A stretch of 64,000 nt of DNA from the NCBI GenBank assembly GCA_037043015.1, contig CM073321.1:34884101-34948100 (forward strand), read 5' to 3'. This document shows positions 1 to 13,485 of the stretch, piece by piece. Origin of the DNA: Bryum argenteum (Eukaryota > Streptophyta > Bryopsida > Bryales > Bryaceae). Each line of letters begins with the position of its first letter. Positions within the stretch are counted from its first letter, which is position 1. Below the pieces are notes generated by a model that saw only the letters and a program-made list of their open reading frames with translations, ran no database searches and was not told the DNA's origin. The translations under genes and the position numbers were made by a program.

Positions 1-1907
1 GCAGGATCAGCGTCTGCTTCCGCTCCGGCTCAGGAGGAGCCCAAATTCACGATCAAGTTGGTGCTTCTGACCATTCCGGCCGAGGAAGAAGAGAAGAAGA
101 CGTTGATGGAGGACCTCGAACGCATGGGCCTGTCCGGCATGCTGGACACCCCTTGGGGATTGCCTGATGCGGGAATGGTGCGCAAGATAAAGACCGGCGC
201 GCCCAACCAGTTTGAAGGGGAGGTTAGAGGGAAGCCGACGACCTGGACGGCCGATCATTGGAGGGCGATTTACGGCCTCATCGAAAATAGTGGTGTAGGG
301 TTATGCGGCCGGAAACACAAGTGGGCAAAGACGGCCTTCTACAGGAAGCCGCACAAGAACAGATACGCAGTGGAGACCTGCAAGGTTCCGAGGGAGCGCG
401 CGGTGATCATGTTCCTAGCGCCAATCATTCATGCGGAAAAGCCGCATCGAATCACCGTCCGGCTTGCCAACACCGTCCTGGGGTCAGTGTGTGGAGAGCG
501 CGAAGTCGACTGGGGTACTGTGATCCGCGACTATGTCGCTCGGCTCGCGGAGAATGTGGGTAACTGCGTGCCGAGCCCTTTAACCCTTTGTATCACAAGG
601 AGGAGGTCCTGACAGAGAACGAGGAGTCGGCATATGGGATGACGTTGGCAGCCCAGAACAACGGCGTTTTAGAATCTGAGGAGGACGTAGACAGCAAGGC
701 CGTCTACTCGAACAAGGAGGACGAGGCCGGATCCGAGGAGGAAGAAACGCAGCCGGATGCGCCTCAAGAGCCAGCTCGCGAGGAAACCCCGCCGCAAGCC
801 GCACCCGAGGTAATCATACTTCCGTCCCCGTCCCCTCCTGAGAAACCGGCTTCGGTCGAAGTTCAAACCGAGCGCGGCTAGACTGCTACGGCCGAGGACG
901 ACTACGAAGATACAGCGGATTGGGAGAATCGGATGCGGCCTAACGACCCCCGACTCCCTTCGGCCGCCAATCCGTCCTTGCCAAATCATCCGGATCCGAT
1001 GAGGAGGGCATGGTATCATTTGACGGAAGCACACACCACGTACTTCCATTACCAAGGACTAATTGCAAGTATGTGTAAGGAGTTTGGAGTGCAGACCTTG
1101 CTCGAGGTAAAGCAGAAGTGGAACTCCAAGCCGACCAAGGAGCAGTACCAGCAGTTGGAGAGGCAGATTAGAAAGCTCACGGTGGATAATCGACGTTTGA
1201 GGGAGACGGTCAAGCGGAGGGAAGAAGAGCTCGTGATTGGCCGGCAAGCCGTTCAGACCGCTCATGAGCAAGTGGTGAAGCTCGTGGAGATTTGTGAGAC
1301 TTCGGCCGAGGTGCTGTAGAAGGCAAATCTCTTCGAGGCCGGAATCTTGCAATCGGAAGTCTTCAAGGCGGAGACCTTCCGCAAATTCCTGCTGGCAGCA
1401 AAGACGTACTCCACAAAGATCGAGAAGAGCAACGCCGAAGTAAAGGTGGTGTTGGACTCCGTCCGTGAGCGGATTGCGGAGATGGCGTCGACTCCAGCCT
1501 TTGCAACTACGCCAGCACCGACTCCAACCCCGAGGCCCAAGCCGGTCGAAGTTCAAAGGACAGATGCTGGACCTTCGAGTCCGACCGACCCTAAGGGCAA
1601 GGCCAAGAAGAAGACGGAAGAAGGCGTTGCCGGCCCAACTGATTCTCCGGCCAAGAACACCCGATCAGTGAAGAAGAAGCTTTCGACCGAAGAGTGGGAG
1701 AAATTCCCAGGCGCCCAGAAGCTCCACGAGTTTGGCTTCAAAGTCTCTAAAGAAGAGGAGTTAAAGAGCGGAGACGAGACGGACAAGGGTGCAAGCGACG
1801 AAGAGTACATGATCACGGACGCGGGCAAGAGAGTCAAGACGGGCCGGATTGCAGCCACACTACTGACACGGCCAAAGAATGGGGTAAGCTCAAAGAAGAA
1901 GAAGTAG
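1..1907 (+). pseudogene. TE structural-type protein, family F (5' truncated)
   Basis: This is a decayed reading frame whose start lies outside the window. Positions 58-560 encode a globular domain ending in a V-x-L-A-x(2)-V...V-D-W-x-T-V motif that recurs in the element E gene at 26.4 kb and resembles plant transposon proteins. After a frameshift near 555-590 the frame runs on through an acidic linker, a coiled-coil heptad region (about 1,100-1,300) and a basic C-terminus ending in four lysines. Two in-frame TAG codons, at 879 and 1317, interrupt it. The coiled coil and the charged tail suggest a gag-like or DNA-binding structural role, but this is inference. I do not recognise the family with certainty. 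The 3' flank recurs at 19.4 kb, which supports a mobile origin. Confidence 0.5.
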
Positions 1908-4290
1908 AACGGACTCAAAATCTCTAAGTTAGAATCCGACTCATGGTTAGGAAGTCGGATCAGTAGATAGGATCTTTTTTTAGAAAGTGGATCGCTTTTG
2001 GCGGAGTTAGCCAGGTAGGTCGGCGCCGCAATCTAGTTAGGTTTCTAAGTCGTTGACTTAGAAGTACTTATAGGTGGATGTTTGATCACCTAAAACATTC
2101 CTTACTTGTTAGTCAACAAGTATGCACATATTTGTTATGCACATATTCAGTGTGATTCTTACTCTGTCTCCCTTTTGAAGTCGAGTGCTCAGAAGTTGTA
2201 TCTACTGTTGCAGGGTTGTAAGTTGAGAGTTAGGAATCTGGATTCCTTGCTAGATCGTATCTGTGGCGTTGACGTCGGGTTGGGCGTATTAGCGAGTGCC
2301 TTATGTCTTGAGCTGGTCTAGGTGTCTGTGATGCTAAATTCCGGTTGTCCGGTTCTACCTCAAAAGTTGGGCCGTGGGGGGGTACAACCAATACAACCTT
2401 CCAAGCAATGGACACACAACTCCCTCATATAATAACACAATTCAACCAATTGCAACCACAAGAATCAAATCGTGCAGCGCTTCCGCATTTCGCTAAAAAT
2501 CCTAAAATGTTAATCCAATCATGCAATAATTTACCCTAAGGACCGAGGTGATTCGCATAGCGCTTCCGCACTTAATCCACACCCCGTACCCTTAAGGATG
2601 CAATTCAGCAATCAACAAGCAAAGACATGCGCAACCATACACAACATGCAATCTTACAAACCAAGTGGAAGCAAATCAAACTAAATCAAACCAACATTCT
2701 TTTTGGGCAATTACTTTGTCATTTTCATATTAGGTTCCAATCTATACTACTAGGATTCTAAAACACCAAATGGAATGAACACAATCACAAAGAGGTAGGA
2801 AAGAATGAAGAGGAGATCTCCCTCTTTGTTCGTTCCGCCGCTACTAGACCCTTGGCCACGAAAACGGCCGGCAGTCCCTTGTCCTTAATCCGATGAGGTC
2901 AAACCAAGTCTTTTTGGTAAGACCACTTGAAAACGCTCCTAGATCCGAAGGCTCGTTTTCTAGTTCCTCCTAGAACGTGAGCTATGCCGCCTCAAAGATG
3001 GTCTTTAATTCGGCCACCGCAGCAGACCCATCTCCACTTGATCGGCTGCCAACCTTCTGTCCTTGATCTGATGAGGTTGAGCCTAGTCTCGTTAGAAAGA
3101 AGACCCGACAATGCTTCCGGATCTATAACGCATGCCTCCTAATTTGGTGTAGATCTCCAAATCTCGCTCTTCAAAGTTGGCTCTCCATCGCTGCCCTCCG
3201 AAACGTGTCGTGACCTTGGCCAATTCCCTTCAAACCACAAAAAAACATGACCCAAAACAATTCTAGATCTCAACCATGCACACACTCTTCTCACAAAAAC
3301 ATAGAAACCTCTAACCTAACTCTCACCCTCTCTCCCTAGTTGGATACTTGAAAAGGGTAAAGCTTCATCCGTTCCAAACGGATGAAACTTTGTTCATCCG
3401 GCAATTCATCCGCAGAGTTTAATTAATTTTCTAGATTATTAAATAGGAGGAATCCAAGCAATTATGAATAATGATAGAGTCATAAAACATAACCAAAAAC
3501 ATGTCATGAACTTTGACACAAATTAATTTTACTAATTTAGAATAAACTAAATAAACGCCGGGCCATTTAGGCAAGACCTCTCCAATTATCATGGATTTTC
3601 CGGAAACCGGAAGAATTATCCTAAATGACCCAATTAGGGAGTTCGAATATGAAAATATTAAACTAACGCTTATAGATTGTAATTCGTACAAGCGTGAACC
3701 GTTTCGGCGGTTCACAGTGTCTGAGAGAGGGAAACTACTGTGGTAAACACCTTACAGTCTGGAAGGGTCCGGGAGTAGAGTGTGCGAGGCCGGATTACAA
3801 TCCGACCTCCAATCGCTATAGACTTGGATTTCTCTGTAGTCTCAGGGGACGGATCAAGAACAGTACGTGACCGGAATACGTGTACACGTCCTCTAGTCGG
3901 ATTTGGATCACTTGGGGTTTGTCATTGTAGTAAGTAGAGCAACCGGCACGGCCTGCGTGACTTGCTAATCCGGACGGCTAGGACGGATTAGTTGTGAGGA
4001 CGTAATGATTGTCTAAGTGTGGGTGTTTGTGTGAGTAGAGTTTAAGTGTGGACGTTTCCGCCATGATAAATATAAGGAAAAGAGTCTTTGTGCATCCTCT
4101 CTTGCAAAGGGATACCCTTGCCAAGCAAGGTTAAACATAAGTTTGGGAATAGAACGGTTGGTGGTTGGTTGTTTTAGCACTACTCGTCTTGGTCACTTCA
4201 GAGAATCCCTGGAACGATACACGAGTCATCTAAACACGGGTATTACACTAATAAACGTGTAAGGGAAGACAATGTAGATACATGGCATCC
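1908..4290 (+). repeat. 3' region of family F element (interrupted)
   Basis: Non-coding sequence after the family F stop codon, continuing beyond the nested solo LTR (2327-3716) from 3722 to about 4290. It is clearly similar to 19,390-20,105: both hold the blocks TTTCTAAGTCG, ACTTAGAAGTACTTATAGG, CACCTAAAACATTCCTTA and TCTGAGAGAGGGAAACTACT in the same order. A TATA-like GATAAATATAAGG lies near 4,070. It may be an LTR or a 3' UTR. The comparison with 19.4 kb gives the empty site for the solo LTR. Confidence 0.6.
2327..3716. mobile_element. Solo LTR, 1.39-kb family, copy 1
   Basis: The insertion begins TGTGATGC and ends GGTTCACA, so it has TG...CA ends and a 5-bp terminal inverted repeat (TGTGA/TCACA). 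It is flanked by the 5-bp target duplication GTGTC (2322-2326 and 3717-3721). The uninterrupted counterpart near 19,840 reads straight through. No coding sequence is seen. A relative of nearly the same length lies at 14,828-16,224. The last 22 bases form a hairpin with an 8-bp stem (3694-3701 with 3708-3715). Confidence 0.75.
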
Positions 4291-6170
4291 AACAGTTAGC
4301 AAGGAAAAAAGGCAAGTTCAAGAAAAGGTAGAAGACATCAGATAGGAGTCAAAACATCATAGTTTAGAGAAGAACAAGTAGGAAGAAAGATTGGTCTTTT
4401 GCCTTGTATTAATAATGGTAATAAGAGTACAAGCTTTCGTAACCCTCATTCTTACATCTCAATGCGCAAACAAAAAGTGTCTCCTCTGTGTTTACTATGC
4501 CCTTAAGTACTATTGAAGCTTCCGTAGTCTTTTGCCCCCGATCGGTGACCCTATCCTCCCGCCTTGATTGCGCCCCTTGATGTCAACGCTGGCTTTTGGT
4601 AACATAGGTAAAGGTTAAGAGGAAGAGGAAATAAATAAGGAGGGGAGCAGCTGAACCGGAGGAGTCCGGTGGAGAGGAAGTCTACCGAGATTCCGCTCTA
4701 ATGCAAGATTTGAATTCGACCTCGGTAGCCACATTTGTCCCGGAGGTTCGATATCGGGATGGTGATTGTTCAAGAACCAGTCTTGCCCATTAAGCGGTCC
4801 CTACCGGTTCAGCCTGACTGGCCAATTTCAATGCTACGGTTCGCTTCGGAGACGTTCAACCGGCCTACTCCACATGCCAAGAAAAGAACAACACATTCTT
4901 CAGTACGGGGATCAGCGTATTGGCTCCACACGAAAGGAAATCTGCAGCCGATCCGGCTCACACTCGAGACGGTGGAGAAGGACAATCAATAACTCTTCTC
5001 CGCGCTCTCTGACTTGTGTAAGTTAATCCAATCACGCAATGTCTGCAGATGTCTAGAGTTTGTGAGAGGTGTGAGCACAAGAATTGCACCTTTTAGTGAT
5101 GAATATTGGGGATCTTCAACTTTATGGTACACCTACTTCTATTGTGAATTTACTTTAATGATCGTAAGAATGGAAGTGTAAAAACAATTGTCATGACATG
5201 ATTCTAAATCTTTTGAAATGAAGGGTGTGTTCATTAAAGTGAAATAAAATGCAAATTTTGAGATTTTCAAACACTCAAAATTTACTAAATTGTACTATAA
5301 GTTGTTGAAAAGTAATATAATTATGACTTGCAAATTAGTACCACATTCAAATTGAGCGTTCAAGATCCCAAATACACCAAGGGATGGAAAGGAAACTACT
5401 CATGTATAAACTACTTTAAATAGAATAAGGTAATTTTTAATTTAACCGTTTACTAATACTAAAAATAGTAAGCTGAGTATACTATATAAAGTACATTTAT
5501 TTCGACGGAACTAAACAAAGTGGAGCATTCATAACCCACAATACATATAAAATTCAGAATGTCATTCAGTAAGGACAATAGAAATAATATTTCAATATTA
5601 ATAGGTACATACATTTATACACTAATATAAAGTGTAGGCCTACAAGTAGGAGGATATATCAGTTTGAGAAGTAGACAAAATATATACTAATTATACGGTT
5701 GACATTTTCTATGTTGAGAGGATAATGTAGGGGCTACGACCTGTGTACTATTTATTCACGATATCAAAAATGAACATATAAGTCATTAGGCTTGGAAGAT
5801 TTCTCCAACAACTTTGCATCCCCCTCCCGTTGCGGCATTATTCCGCAAATAAGATCATTGCTACGGGAGGAGGCCATGCAACTAGTAGTACCTTAGAATT
5901 CACTCCGACGTGCAAGTCAAGTGTCAAAACCTTCTCCCTTACGCCCGCTGAGTGAATCGAGAGAACGGCAGGGACGTGAAAGGAGAGGTGAAGCCAGCGC
6001 GACCGGGGCAGAACGCGGACGCATGGTGCATGATGCTCCCCTCGAGGGAGGGCAGCGCATTTGAACTGAGTTTGGATGAGGCAAAGGATTTCCTCTTGCT
6101 ACAGCGGGATGTCGCACACAACCAAAAGAACGTATAGTCCTTGTAAAACAGTTGTTAAGGGCATTATACG
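4291..6170. other. Intergenic, no supported gene
   Basis: Only short open frames (for example 4735-5026) without recognisable motifs. 5,100-5,800 is AT-rich and featureless. 5,930-6,120 has a more coding-like composition (an open frame at 5952-6137) directly outside the left end of MULE copy A; I cannot assign it. Confidence 0.5.
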
Positions 6171-6217
6171 GAGGGAGAAATGCACAAGTGTAAGCGGAGA
6201 GCGGTGCGCGGTGAGCG

Positions 6218-6930
6218 TGAATTCTTGGCAGGTTTTTTTTTTTTTTTTTTTTTTAATGGAAGATTAGGACCCTATTACCACTCCTTATATTGGAGATAGT
6301 CACCCTATGACCATTCAATTAAGTGGCCTGAAATTTAAATAGGATTATGAATACCCTCAAATCCGTGGAGTTAGATCCTATTTCCGCGCAAATGTAATGT
6401 TGGCTCCATTCTATAATTCCTCAAATAATTATTAATGGAAAGTTTTTACATAGTCGTCAATAAATTAGAGCTGACATCATCGCTTTCAACCTTATGAAAT
6501 TGGAGGCCACTTTAGCCCCAAATTAAGGATTAGAATTTTTACACATTACGATTGCAGTTATGGGTTCAAGAGAATAGCAACATCGATGCATTGAAATTGG
6601 AGTTGAAGGATTTACATCTAAATTACGGCTGACTTCACCATTAGAGGCAAGCATGGCTACGATTACAACATATTGACATACTCCGAGTAATACTTGAAGC
6701 ACTTAGTGTAGGTTAAGGTATAAACAATAATCATAATAAGTAAAAATATGAAACCGTATTGAAAAACTCATATAGATAATAGATAAATAATAGATAATGG
6801 CAACTATAGATATATGGCGGTACCATGTCGAGTACTTATCAGAAAACAGATTACATACTAAGCTGAAGGTGTAGCACCATTGAAGTGCTGGTCACACTTA
6901 TCAGCCTCAAAGTCTATAAACTTAAGCACA
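6218..6930. repeat. Left subterminal region of MULE copy A
   Basis: Non-coding: a poly-T run at 6232-6254, then AT-rich sequence homologous to 29,005-29,880 and 31,046-31,208 of copy B. Shared blocks include CCCTATTACCACTC, ATCGATGCAT, GAAATTGGAGTTGAAG and GGCTGAC. At about 6,740 copy A has one TAAAAAT where copy B has the 1,157-bp ADD-gene insertion, so copy A shows the empty site. Confidence 0.6.
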
Positions 6931-7617
6931 TTATTGCTGAAACGTAGGTCTACGTGTACTGTCAAACAGAATGGGAGATGGAGAACGAACAAACTCTTGC
7001 TGAAGACGCCTGGCATAGGAAGGTAGGGTGAATGTTGATGGAGGGTAGTTGTAGAGATGAGCGTTGTGAGTCAATCGCTCTTTCAGACCTGCGATACTAA
7101 AAGTACAAAGAAAATCAGTACAATATATTCATTAGTGCGGAATTCAGAGTTGAGGAAGAGATTAGATGATGACATTACGCACCAATGAACTTTTGTCGCT
7201 TCTTTACTTGCGGTTTGTCAGAGTCATAATCCGCGGGTGGGGCTGATTCTTCACTTTCTCATCAACAGGAGTACCATCCTTGTTGTCCGCTAGTACACGA
7301 TCAAAGATCTTTTCGTCAGGTTCCATAGCAATCAGGTGTAGGTTTGAGCGTGCGCAAGCAATTACAGATGCACCTAAAGATTCAAAAACCCATGTTAGGA
7401 ATACGGAATGTATAAACGACTTCTAACGTAGCTGTTACAGAAACATTACGTGTACTTGCGCTCCAGTCGAAAACAATACCTCCATCGTTTCTAAGACAAT
7501 CCACGAAGCATTTAATGAAGGAGGGGTCCTTCTCTCGCGAGCCTTGTTATGGCGTATCGTTCGCATGATAACGCAATGTCTCATAATTCGCAAAGTTACA
7601 GACGTGGTTTTGTTCAT

Positions 7618-8655
7618 TGTTAACCGAGTAATTACCTAGCCAGTAATCCTTTAGTTACTAGACCAGTAGTCAGGACTTTCTGCGTTACTCTAAGTCAGGT
7701 TTTGGATGAAATCTAATGAATGGATGAAATCCTGTAGATGGATGAAATGAGTTAGGGTTTGGAGACCAGTGTGGCGGCTAGGGTTTGGAAGGGGTTTGGG
7801 GAGTGAGGGCTCTCTCTCTCTCTCAGGAAGTTGGAGGTAGAGCTAGGAGCTGTGTGTGTGAGTGTGTTTGTCAGTGAGTGTGTGTTGAATAGAGGAGATA
7901 ACTACTGCTTTAGACATATATATGGAGGGATCAAAGAGTGAACTGCCACGGGCAGAAGTTATCTGTAAAATCATGAGTTTTCAATGAAGTATGTTTGGAT
8001 TTGTGTGTAGATGTGTTGGAACGTGATTCTAAGTTTTCCACTGTGGATTATTGGAGGAATAGGGTTAGAAGGTGGGGTTGATAAGTAGTATTGTTGGAAT
8101 TGTAGTACCATTGTGGAACTGTCTAGGGCTTATACGAATAGTGTCCAAGCCAATTTCAAAGTTGATACAGGGCCGGTTTCAAGGTTAGTTCAGAATCAGT
8201 TAGAAGTCCAGGGTAGGATAAGTCAAGGTCCACGCCAATTTCTAGTCCAATTTAAGATAAGTCTAGAATCTAGAGCAAGACCAGTTTTGAATCTAAGACA
8301 GTTTTAGGAATAGGTCTGGACGAGTTTGTGATCCAAGGCAGGATAAGCTTTGAGTCTAATGCAATTCCAAGTCTAACCTAGGACCAGTTTAGGGTCCAGG
8401 CCAGGACCGGTTTGGAGTGCAGTTTGGAGTCCAAACCAGTTTGGAAACTAGTTTGGGGTCCAGAACAGTTTGTGAGACCAGTTTGGGGACCAGTTTGGGA
8501 TCCAGACCAGTTTGTGGGACTAGTTCGGGGACCAATTTGGGGACCAATTTGGGGTCCAAAACAGTTTGTGGGACCAGTCGGGGGATCAATTCGGGGACTA
8601 GACGGAGGTCAGTGGATAAGATACTTGAAGGGGTAGGAAGGATACCACTTTCACA
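7618..8655. mobile_element. Solo-LTR-like insertion, 1.04 kb
   Basis: The insertion splits an exon of the copy A methyltransferase-like gene. It starts TGTTAACCGAG and ends CACTTTCACA (TG...CA), with near-identical 5-bp flanks TTCAT (7613-7617) and CTCAT (8656-8660). Copy B at about 31,910 gives the uninterrupted sequence. It contains CT and GT microsatellites near 7,810-7,890 and the minisatellite described separately. Confidence 0.6.
8100..8600. repeat. Minisatellite GGACCAGTTTGGG
   Basis: Degenerate tandem units of about 12-25 bp built on GACCAGTTTGGGG and TCCAGACCAGTTT. Open frames across it are repeat artefacts. Confidence 0.7.
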
Positions 8656-11600
8656 CTCATCAGGCATGATTGCCACACCCGCGTATACGTGTGTCACTTG
8701 CCAAGATTTGAATTTCGAAATAAACTACTTGCAAACGTATACCTTGATATTGAAGTTGTGAGTCTATGAAACATAAGTATATTAGATATATTAATATACA
8801 AGTATAGAACAAATCAATAATGATTTGTGTAATTTGAAACTATGAATTGTTTCGTACCTGTTTCTGGTGCGGTAGAGTAGGAGGGGTCCTTCTTCCGTGA
8901 GCCCCGCCATGGCGTACCATCCGGACGATAACGTCATGTCTCTTTGTCTGCAAAGTTAGAGAGGTTACGAAGATAAACTTTGATGTGGAAGCAGTGAGTC
9001 TGCAAAACACAAGTATAGATATATTAACATACAAGTATAGAAGTTAGTAATCATGAATTGTGAAATCGAAAACTACAATATCTCCGTAACTCTTTCGGGT
9101 GCGATACGGTAGAGGTCATAGGGAGGGAATTATATTCCTACCAGTCTCGAACAACACGAAAATTATATGTTTTGGACTCAGAATCGAGAGTACGCTCGAT
9201 TCTACGATCTTTGGGATGCATCACAAGAATGGCTCCAACGTTGGTCAAGTGGTATGCGGCAAAGATGAAGAGGTTCTGAAAGTAGATTTTATCACGCTGG
9301 TTCTAGGATGAAATTTCCGTAGCAGACAAACCAAGCACATGCAAGTTCTCAGGAGCGTCTGCAAAAATGGGATCAATCCCTATATGTATGGAACTATATT
9401 CCATCGCCGTACAAGGGTCTTCCAGTCTTTTCCAATCTGCGGAACACGTAAATAATAAGATTATGAATACAAGATTTACAATTTGGGAATGAAAGTAAGG
9501 AGGAAATAAATGTTAAGTGTACGTAATAGTACCTTGTTGAGTGTTTGTCGATGTCCAGGATTTGTGAATGCCAGTTGTCAGTCGCCAGCAATTGATGAAC
9601 TAAATCTCGGATGTTCTCTTTCTCTAGATACGTAGGCAACGTGACTGATATTTTTGACAACAAGCTGCTACCGATGTGTTTGGGTTTCAGAACAGGAAGC
9701 TTGGCGAAGTTGGGTTGATTGAGGCAATAAGGAGACTGCAGAGAGTTGTGATTGAGGGTGAAAGACTAAAGAGGCGACCCTGCATTCTACCTACGGAAAT
9801 CTAAGTCAATTGTGCAACGCGTCTAACTGCATTGATTGTCGCTCCATTTGAAGTGTGAGTGAGGTCAGATTCTTAAGGCTCCGCAATCTCTTGTGGAATA
9901 GGAGCGATTTCTTCAAATTCTTGTTGAGGTTCAAATACAGGGTCCGCAGCTTCATTGCGCCGCTTTTTGTTTGCTCAAGGCTTGGGTTGTGCAAGTGGTG
10001 AAGAAGGTGAAGAGATTCGATCAAGTGCGCTTGGTAAAGTCGAGAGGTCATTGTCGTCATCATCGTCAATATCCATAGGTGCAACGTCAGCTGCGTTTCA
10101 ACCAAGCTTCCGAAGAAGATACTTCTCATCCTTGTGCACAAAGTTGTCGTTGCACTCAAGGAACCAACCACCGGTCGTCAATTGGGAGTTTGTAAACCCC
10201 TCTTGTTGGGCTTCTGAGAAAAAGCTACACGGTTTATTTTTGACTTAGACGTTTTTAAACTCTAGTGGAATGGAGAACGAAGCTAATGCTCCCTTGGCAA
10301 CAAGCTCTTGTTCGAAGTACCTATAGAAAAAGTAAACATTTGAGATTGTGAAAATTGAATACGCTGTTCAAATCTGATTAAAATTGGATGTCGAATTGAA
10401 TACATACCGGAATAAAAGACGCTTAATAGTATCTTTGCCCCCAGCAATTATTTGAATAGCTGAGCCTTAAATGAACTTTGGACTCGCAAGGAGCAAGGTA
10501 GTTGCCGAATGCCTTCTCCCATAAGAGCAACCTCTACTTCTCAACATACGCTGATCGCTTTAGGACAGCACTAGACCACTCAATGTTGAGGTTTTCGTTG
10601 TCAATCAATTTCTGCAATTCACTTTAAAGTGATTGCTCGAGCTCAGAATAAAGAAAACATGTTAGAATTTAGAATACCAGATGAACTCAAATATTGTAAA
10701 CACGTAACAAAAATGCAAGTTACCTGTGCCCAAAGAAAAGCACGATGTAGAAATGCAACCAAAGCTTTATCTTTCATTGGACGTTCTCGAGAACGAACAT
10801 CCAATGACATCGTCGAACTTTGTTTGGTGCGTTCCACCATTGCAGCCACTTTCCCTTGAAATCGGAATGAACATTGGTAGTAGCTACCATGTGTAAGCGA
10901 TCGATTGTCAAATCGGGTTTCAAGTTTTGGCTGTAATGAGAATAAATCTGCACATCAGATGCATAATTTTGATTTGAGTTATGGAACAGAAAGACAGATA
11001 CAATCATATGAAATCGAAAAATGGAGCCCTCTACATCTTTTTCGGAAATACTTTCTAAAGTTTGTTATTAGCCACAACAACCATCTCGTCAAAGTTTTTG
11101 CCAAGAATTGATTTGATTTGTACTTTGATGGCGTTATCTATGGCACTCCACACTGCCGGTCCTGTTTGTTTATCTTTTGGAATAGTGGCGTAGTAAGTAG
11201 TTTCAGCATCGTCCGATGCTTTCGATAACCTCCTCTACATACCAAACTGAATAAAACTGAGAAGTTGTTTCAAATTTTTTTTTATGCAAACAGTGAAGCA
11301 CATATTTAGTGATCATACCGCGTATAAATTATTTACCAAAACGTCTACTGTAACAGGATACCAAGTCTCTTTTTTTGCTTTCGCGTTCGTATAGATCCTG
11401 AAATTCTCCGGAAAAATGAGGTCCTTGAAATCTTTAAGTTTCAATTACCAAACTTCCTCATGCGTTGCAGTTTTGCACACAAACTGTCTTTGACATGATC
11501 ATGTTCAATAGACCTACATCGGAGAACGAGAGATGAAAATAATTGTAATTGACGAAAGTATAAAATGATTTGAAGAAATGCGACATTTACTTACCAATTT

Positions 11601-12577
11601 ATGTCGTTCATAGCATTAAGAAGCAGATTGCTCTCTCCTCGAGCATCGAGTACGATGCAGTTAACCGAAATGTACCGCGAAGGATCATTCTTATGGTACC
11701 TCTCGATATGTTGCATTCATGCCGTAATACAATAATTACCTTTGTAAACATAGAAGTAGTTGTCACTAAGGTGATGAAGATTTTGATCGGACCGCAGCGT
11801 CCTCTCGAACTCTTGATTAGCAGCTCTCCAAAGCGGATTCGTCCAGAGTTCACCTTCTTTATCAACAATTTTTTCTCGGCCTTTCCTATCAAAGGGAGAC
11901 ACGTACATTACCTGATTGCTTTTGCGGTAACCTTTGTTGAACTTGTTTTCTAGTTTCTTGACGTCTTGTCGAGAGATCGGTCGAACCTCTGGATAACAAA
12001 CGAGGCGACACAAAGGAATAAGCATATGAGACTTCTTAATAGGTTTGTAACGTAACCTGTTAATGATTGCAATTGAATCACCCTTGTGAAGCATACGCAT
12101 CTCGTTCGCACTCCAATCGAGGTCCTTGTTTTGAAGATGTGGAGGCATGTAAATGATTCTAACGTTGACACCTCCAGGCAATGGAGTTTCTTCATCATCC
12201 GAAAGGGATTGGTGTCCATCCTGGTCTTGAGTTGGTAGATGAATATCTTCAGTTTCCAGAGGAATTTCATGTGAAACTGCATTGCAGACGCGTGCAACAT
12301 TTTGTTGTGGTACCAGATTTGTATCATCACCAAAGATGCCATCATGTCCGTTGGACGTTAAAATGGCTAGATCGTTTTGAGAAAGATGAGCGTCTTGTCC
12401 ATCTTGAAGGGAAGGGACTTGAGATAATATCATCTGACAATCAAAAAACCAAGTACAACAAAGCACCTTGATAAAAAGAATTTGTCAAAATGAAAATGAG
12501 ATATAATTAGAAAAATATATAATCGTATCATACTGCAAATGTTGACATGCGTATCATATAAACTAAGCATAGATCTA

Positions 12578-12916
12578 TTAGGATGTAGTCTTTGCTGCAA
12601 GTCGTGGTGAACGTCGTGGTTCAGTTCTTGCCAATGCTTTTGTATGGAGACGACGCGCCTTTGCTTGAGCATAATAATTTAGTCTTGTGCGATTCTCTCG
12701 TGCAACCCGAAGAACGTCATCACTAGAAGTGTAACGGACAGGAGTAGCAGGAAAGAGCGTTGCAAGAACCGCAGACAATATTATTCCTAAACAACGAGAG
12801 TCAACTACAGCTTGTACACGAACTCTCATAGCAGATAGATTGCTATCCGCATCGGATTCCTCCTCTGCAAAGAGTTCTTTCATGCCAATGAATACTTTAA
12901 GGACGTAAAATATCAT
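12578..12916 (-). pseudogene. Small basic protein gene, 3' exon, copy A
   Basis: Open frame ending in RRSPRLAAK just before its stop, matching the terminal exon of the copy B gene at 35,591-35,908. Both have an acidic E-E-S-[DN]-A-D start, a middle PVR[YH]TS segment and the basic end. The upstream exons present in copy B (36.9-38.9 kb) are missing here. The stop codon before the ParB-like gene is kept in both copies, so this is probably the end of a separate gene, although splicing into the next gene cannot be ruled out. Confidence 0.5.
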
Positions 12917-13485
12917 AAATCATATGAAAAGACAAAACAAATATATGATACAGGAAGCCATTCATCCATTTTGTAAAAATTAAAACAACATTATCAATAT
13001 GGCAAGTGTAACACATGTCTGTTCAATTTTGAAAATAGCATCCACTAATCTCTTAGTTATGTAAAAACTTCCAAAAACAATGTCAAGAAAACCGACCCCC
13101 CAAGGCCCTTTCTGCAAGCTCAGCCGAGAGCTTCATTGCCGCCAATTCGCAAGACCAGCAACCTCGGTGACACTACGAGGAGCCTCCTTCAAGCATGTTG
13201 TCGGGCGAATGAAGGGAGGCAAGCACCCACATTCACAGACAAGAAGCAAGACCAACACCTCCCTCGTCACAAAACAACACAATCAGAAAGCCACCTCAAT
13301 TAAATAATCATCCTTTCATTCGAATGGGGTCTAGACTTGCGTTGACGCAAGTCTGACACTTATCCGTGCAATTCCGAAATTCGCATCCTATACTTCCTCC
13401 CTTGGGCAAAAAATCACAACAACAATGAGAACAAAAACGACACCGTCATGCCAGTTCGAGGAGGCTCAGCCAGGAGCTTCATGTT
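12917..13485. other. Junction region inside MULE copy A
   Basis: In copy B this interval corresponds to about 3.5 kb (upstream exons, bidirectional promoter, transposase N-terminus). Here it is short. It holds an unrelated segment rich in CAAGCTCAGCC and GGAGGCTCAGCC-like motifs (13,080-13,480). No gene supported. Confidence 0.45.

Larger units (their letters stand above)
6931..12434 (-). pseudogene. ParB-like / DNA-methyltransferase-like gene, copy A
   Basis: Homologue of the copy B gene at 31,209-35,447, in the same exon order on the minus strand. It starts after an intron-like TTGTCAG acceptor at about 12,434 and contains the ParB-like exon (about 12,430-11,610), the middle exons (about 11,000-10,240), the exon with the motif IV-like sequence FADAPEN (about 9,370), and the motif I-like exon (FDWSAS, about 7,460-7,470). 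The last exon ends at TAA 6931. The ParB signature GNHRVTAW of copy B is degraded to GNYCITA followed by TGA. Other stops and frameshifts, and the solo LTR at 7618-8655, make it a clear pseudogene. FADAPEN is the same as in copy B, which suggests this unusual motif is genuine. Confidence 0.6.

Noticed and set aside
2327-3716. Helitron, because of a hairpin close to the 3' end
   Set aside because: The ends are TG...CA with a 5-bp target duplication (GTGTC), which Helitrons do not make; there is no CTRR end.
4735-5026. Two overlapping short frames as genes
   Set aside because: Short, overlapping in different frames, no motif and no related copy in the window.
8389-8761. Repetitive protein frames on both strands
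   Set aside because: Products of the GGACCAGTTTGGG minisatellite inside a solo LTR.
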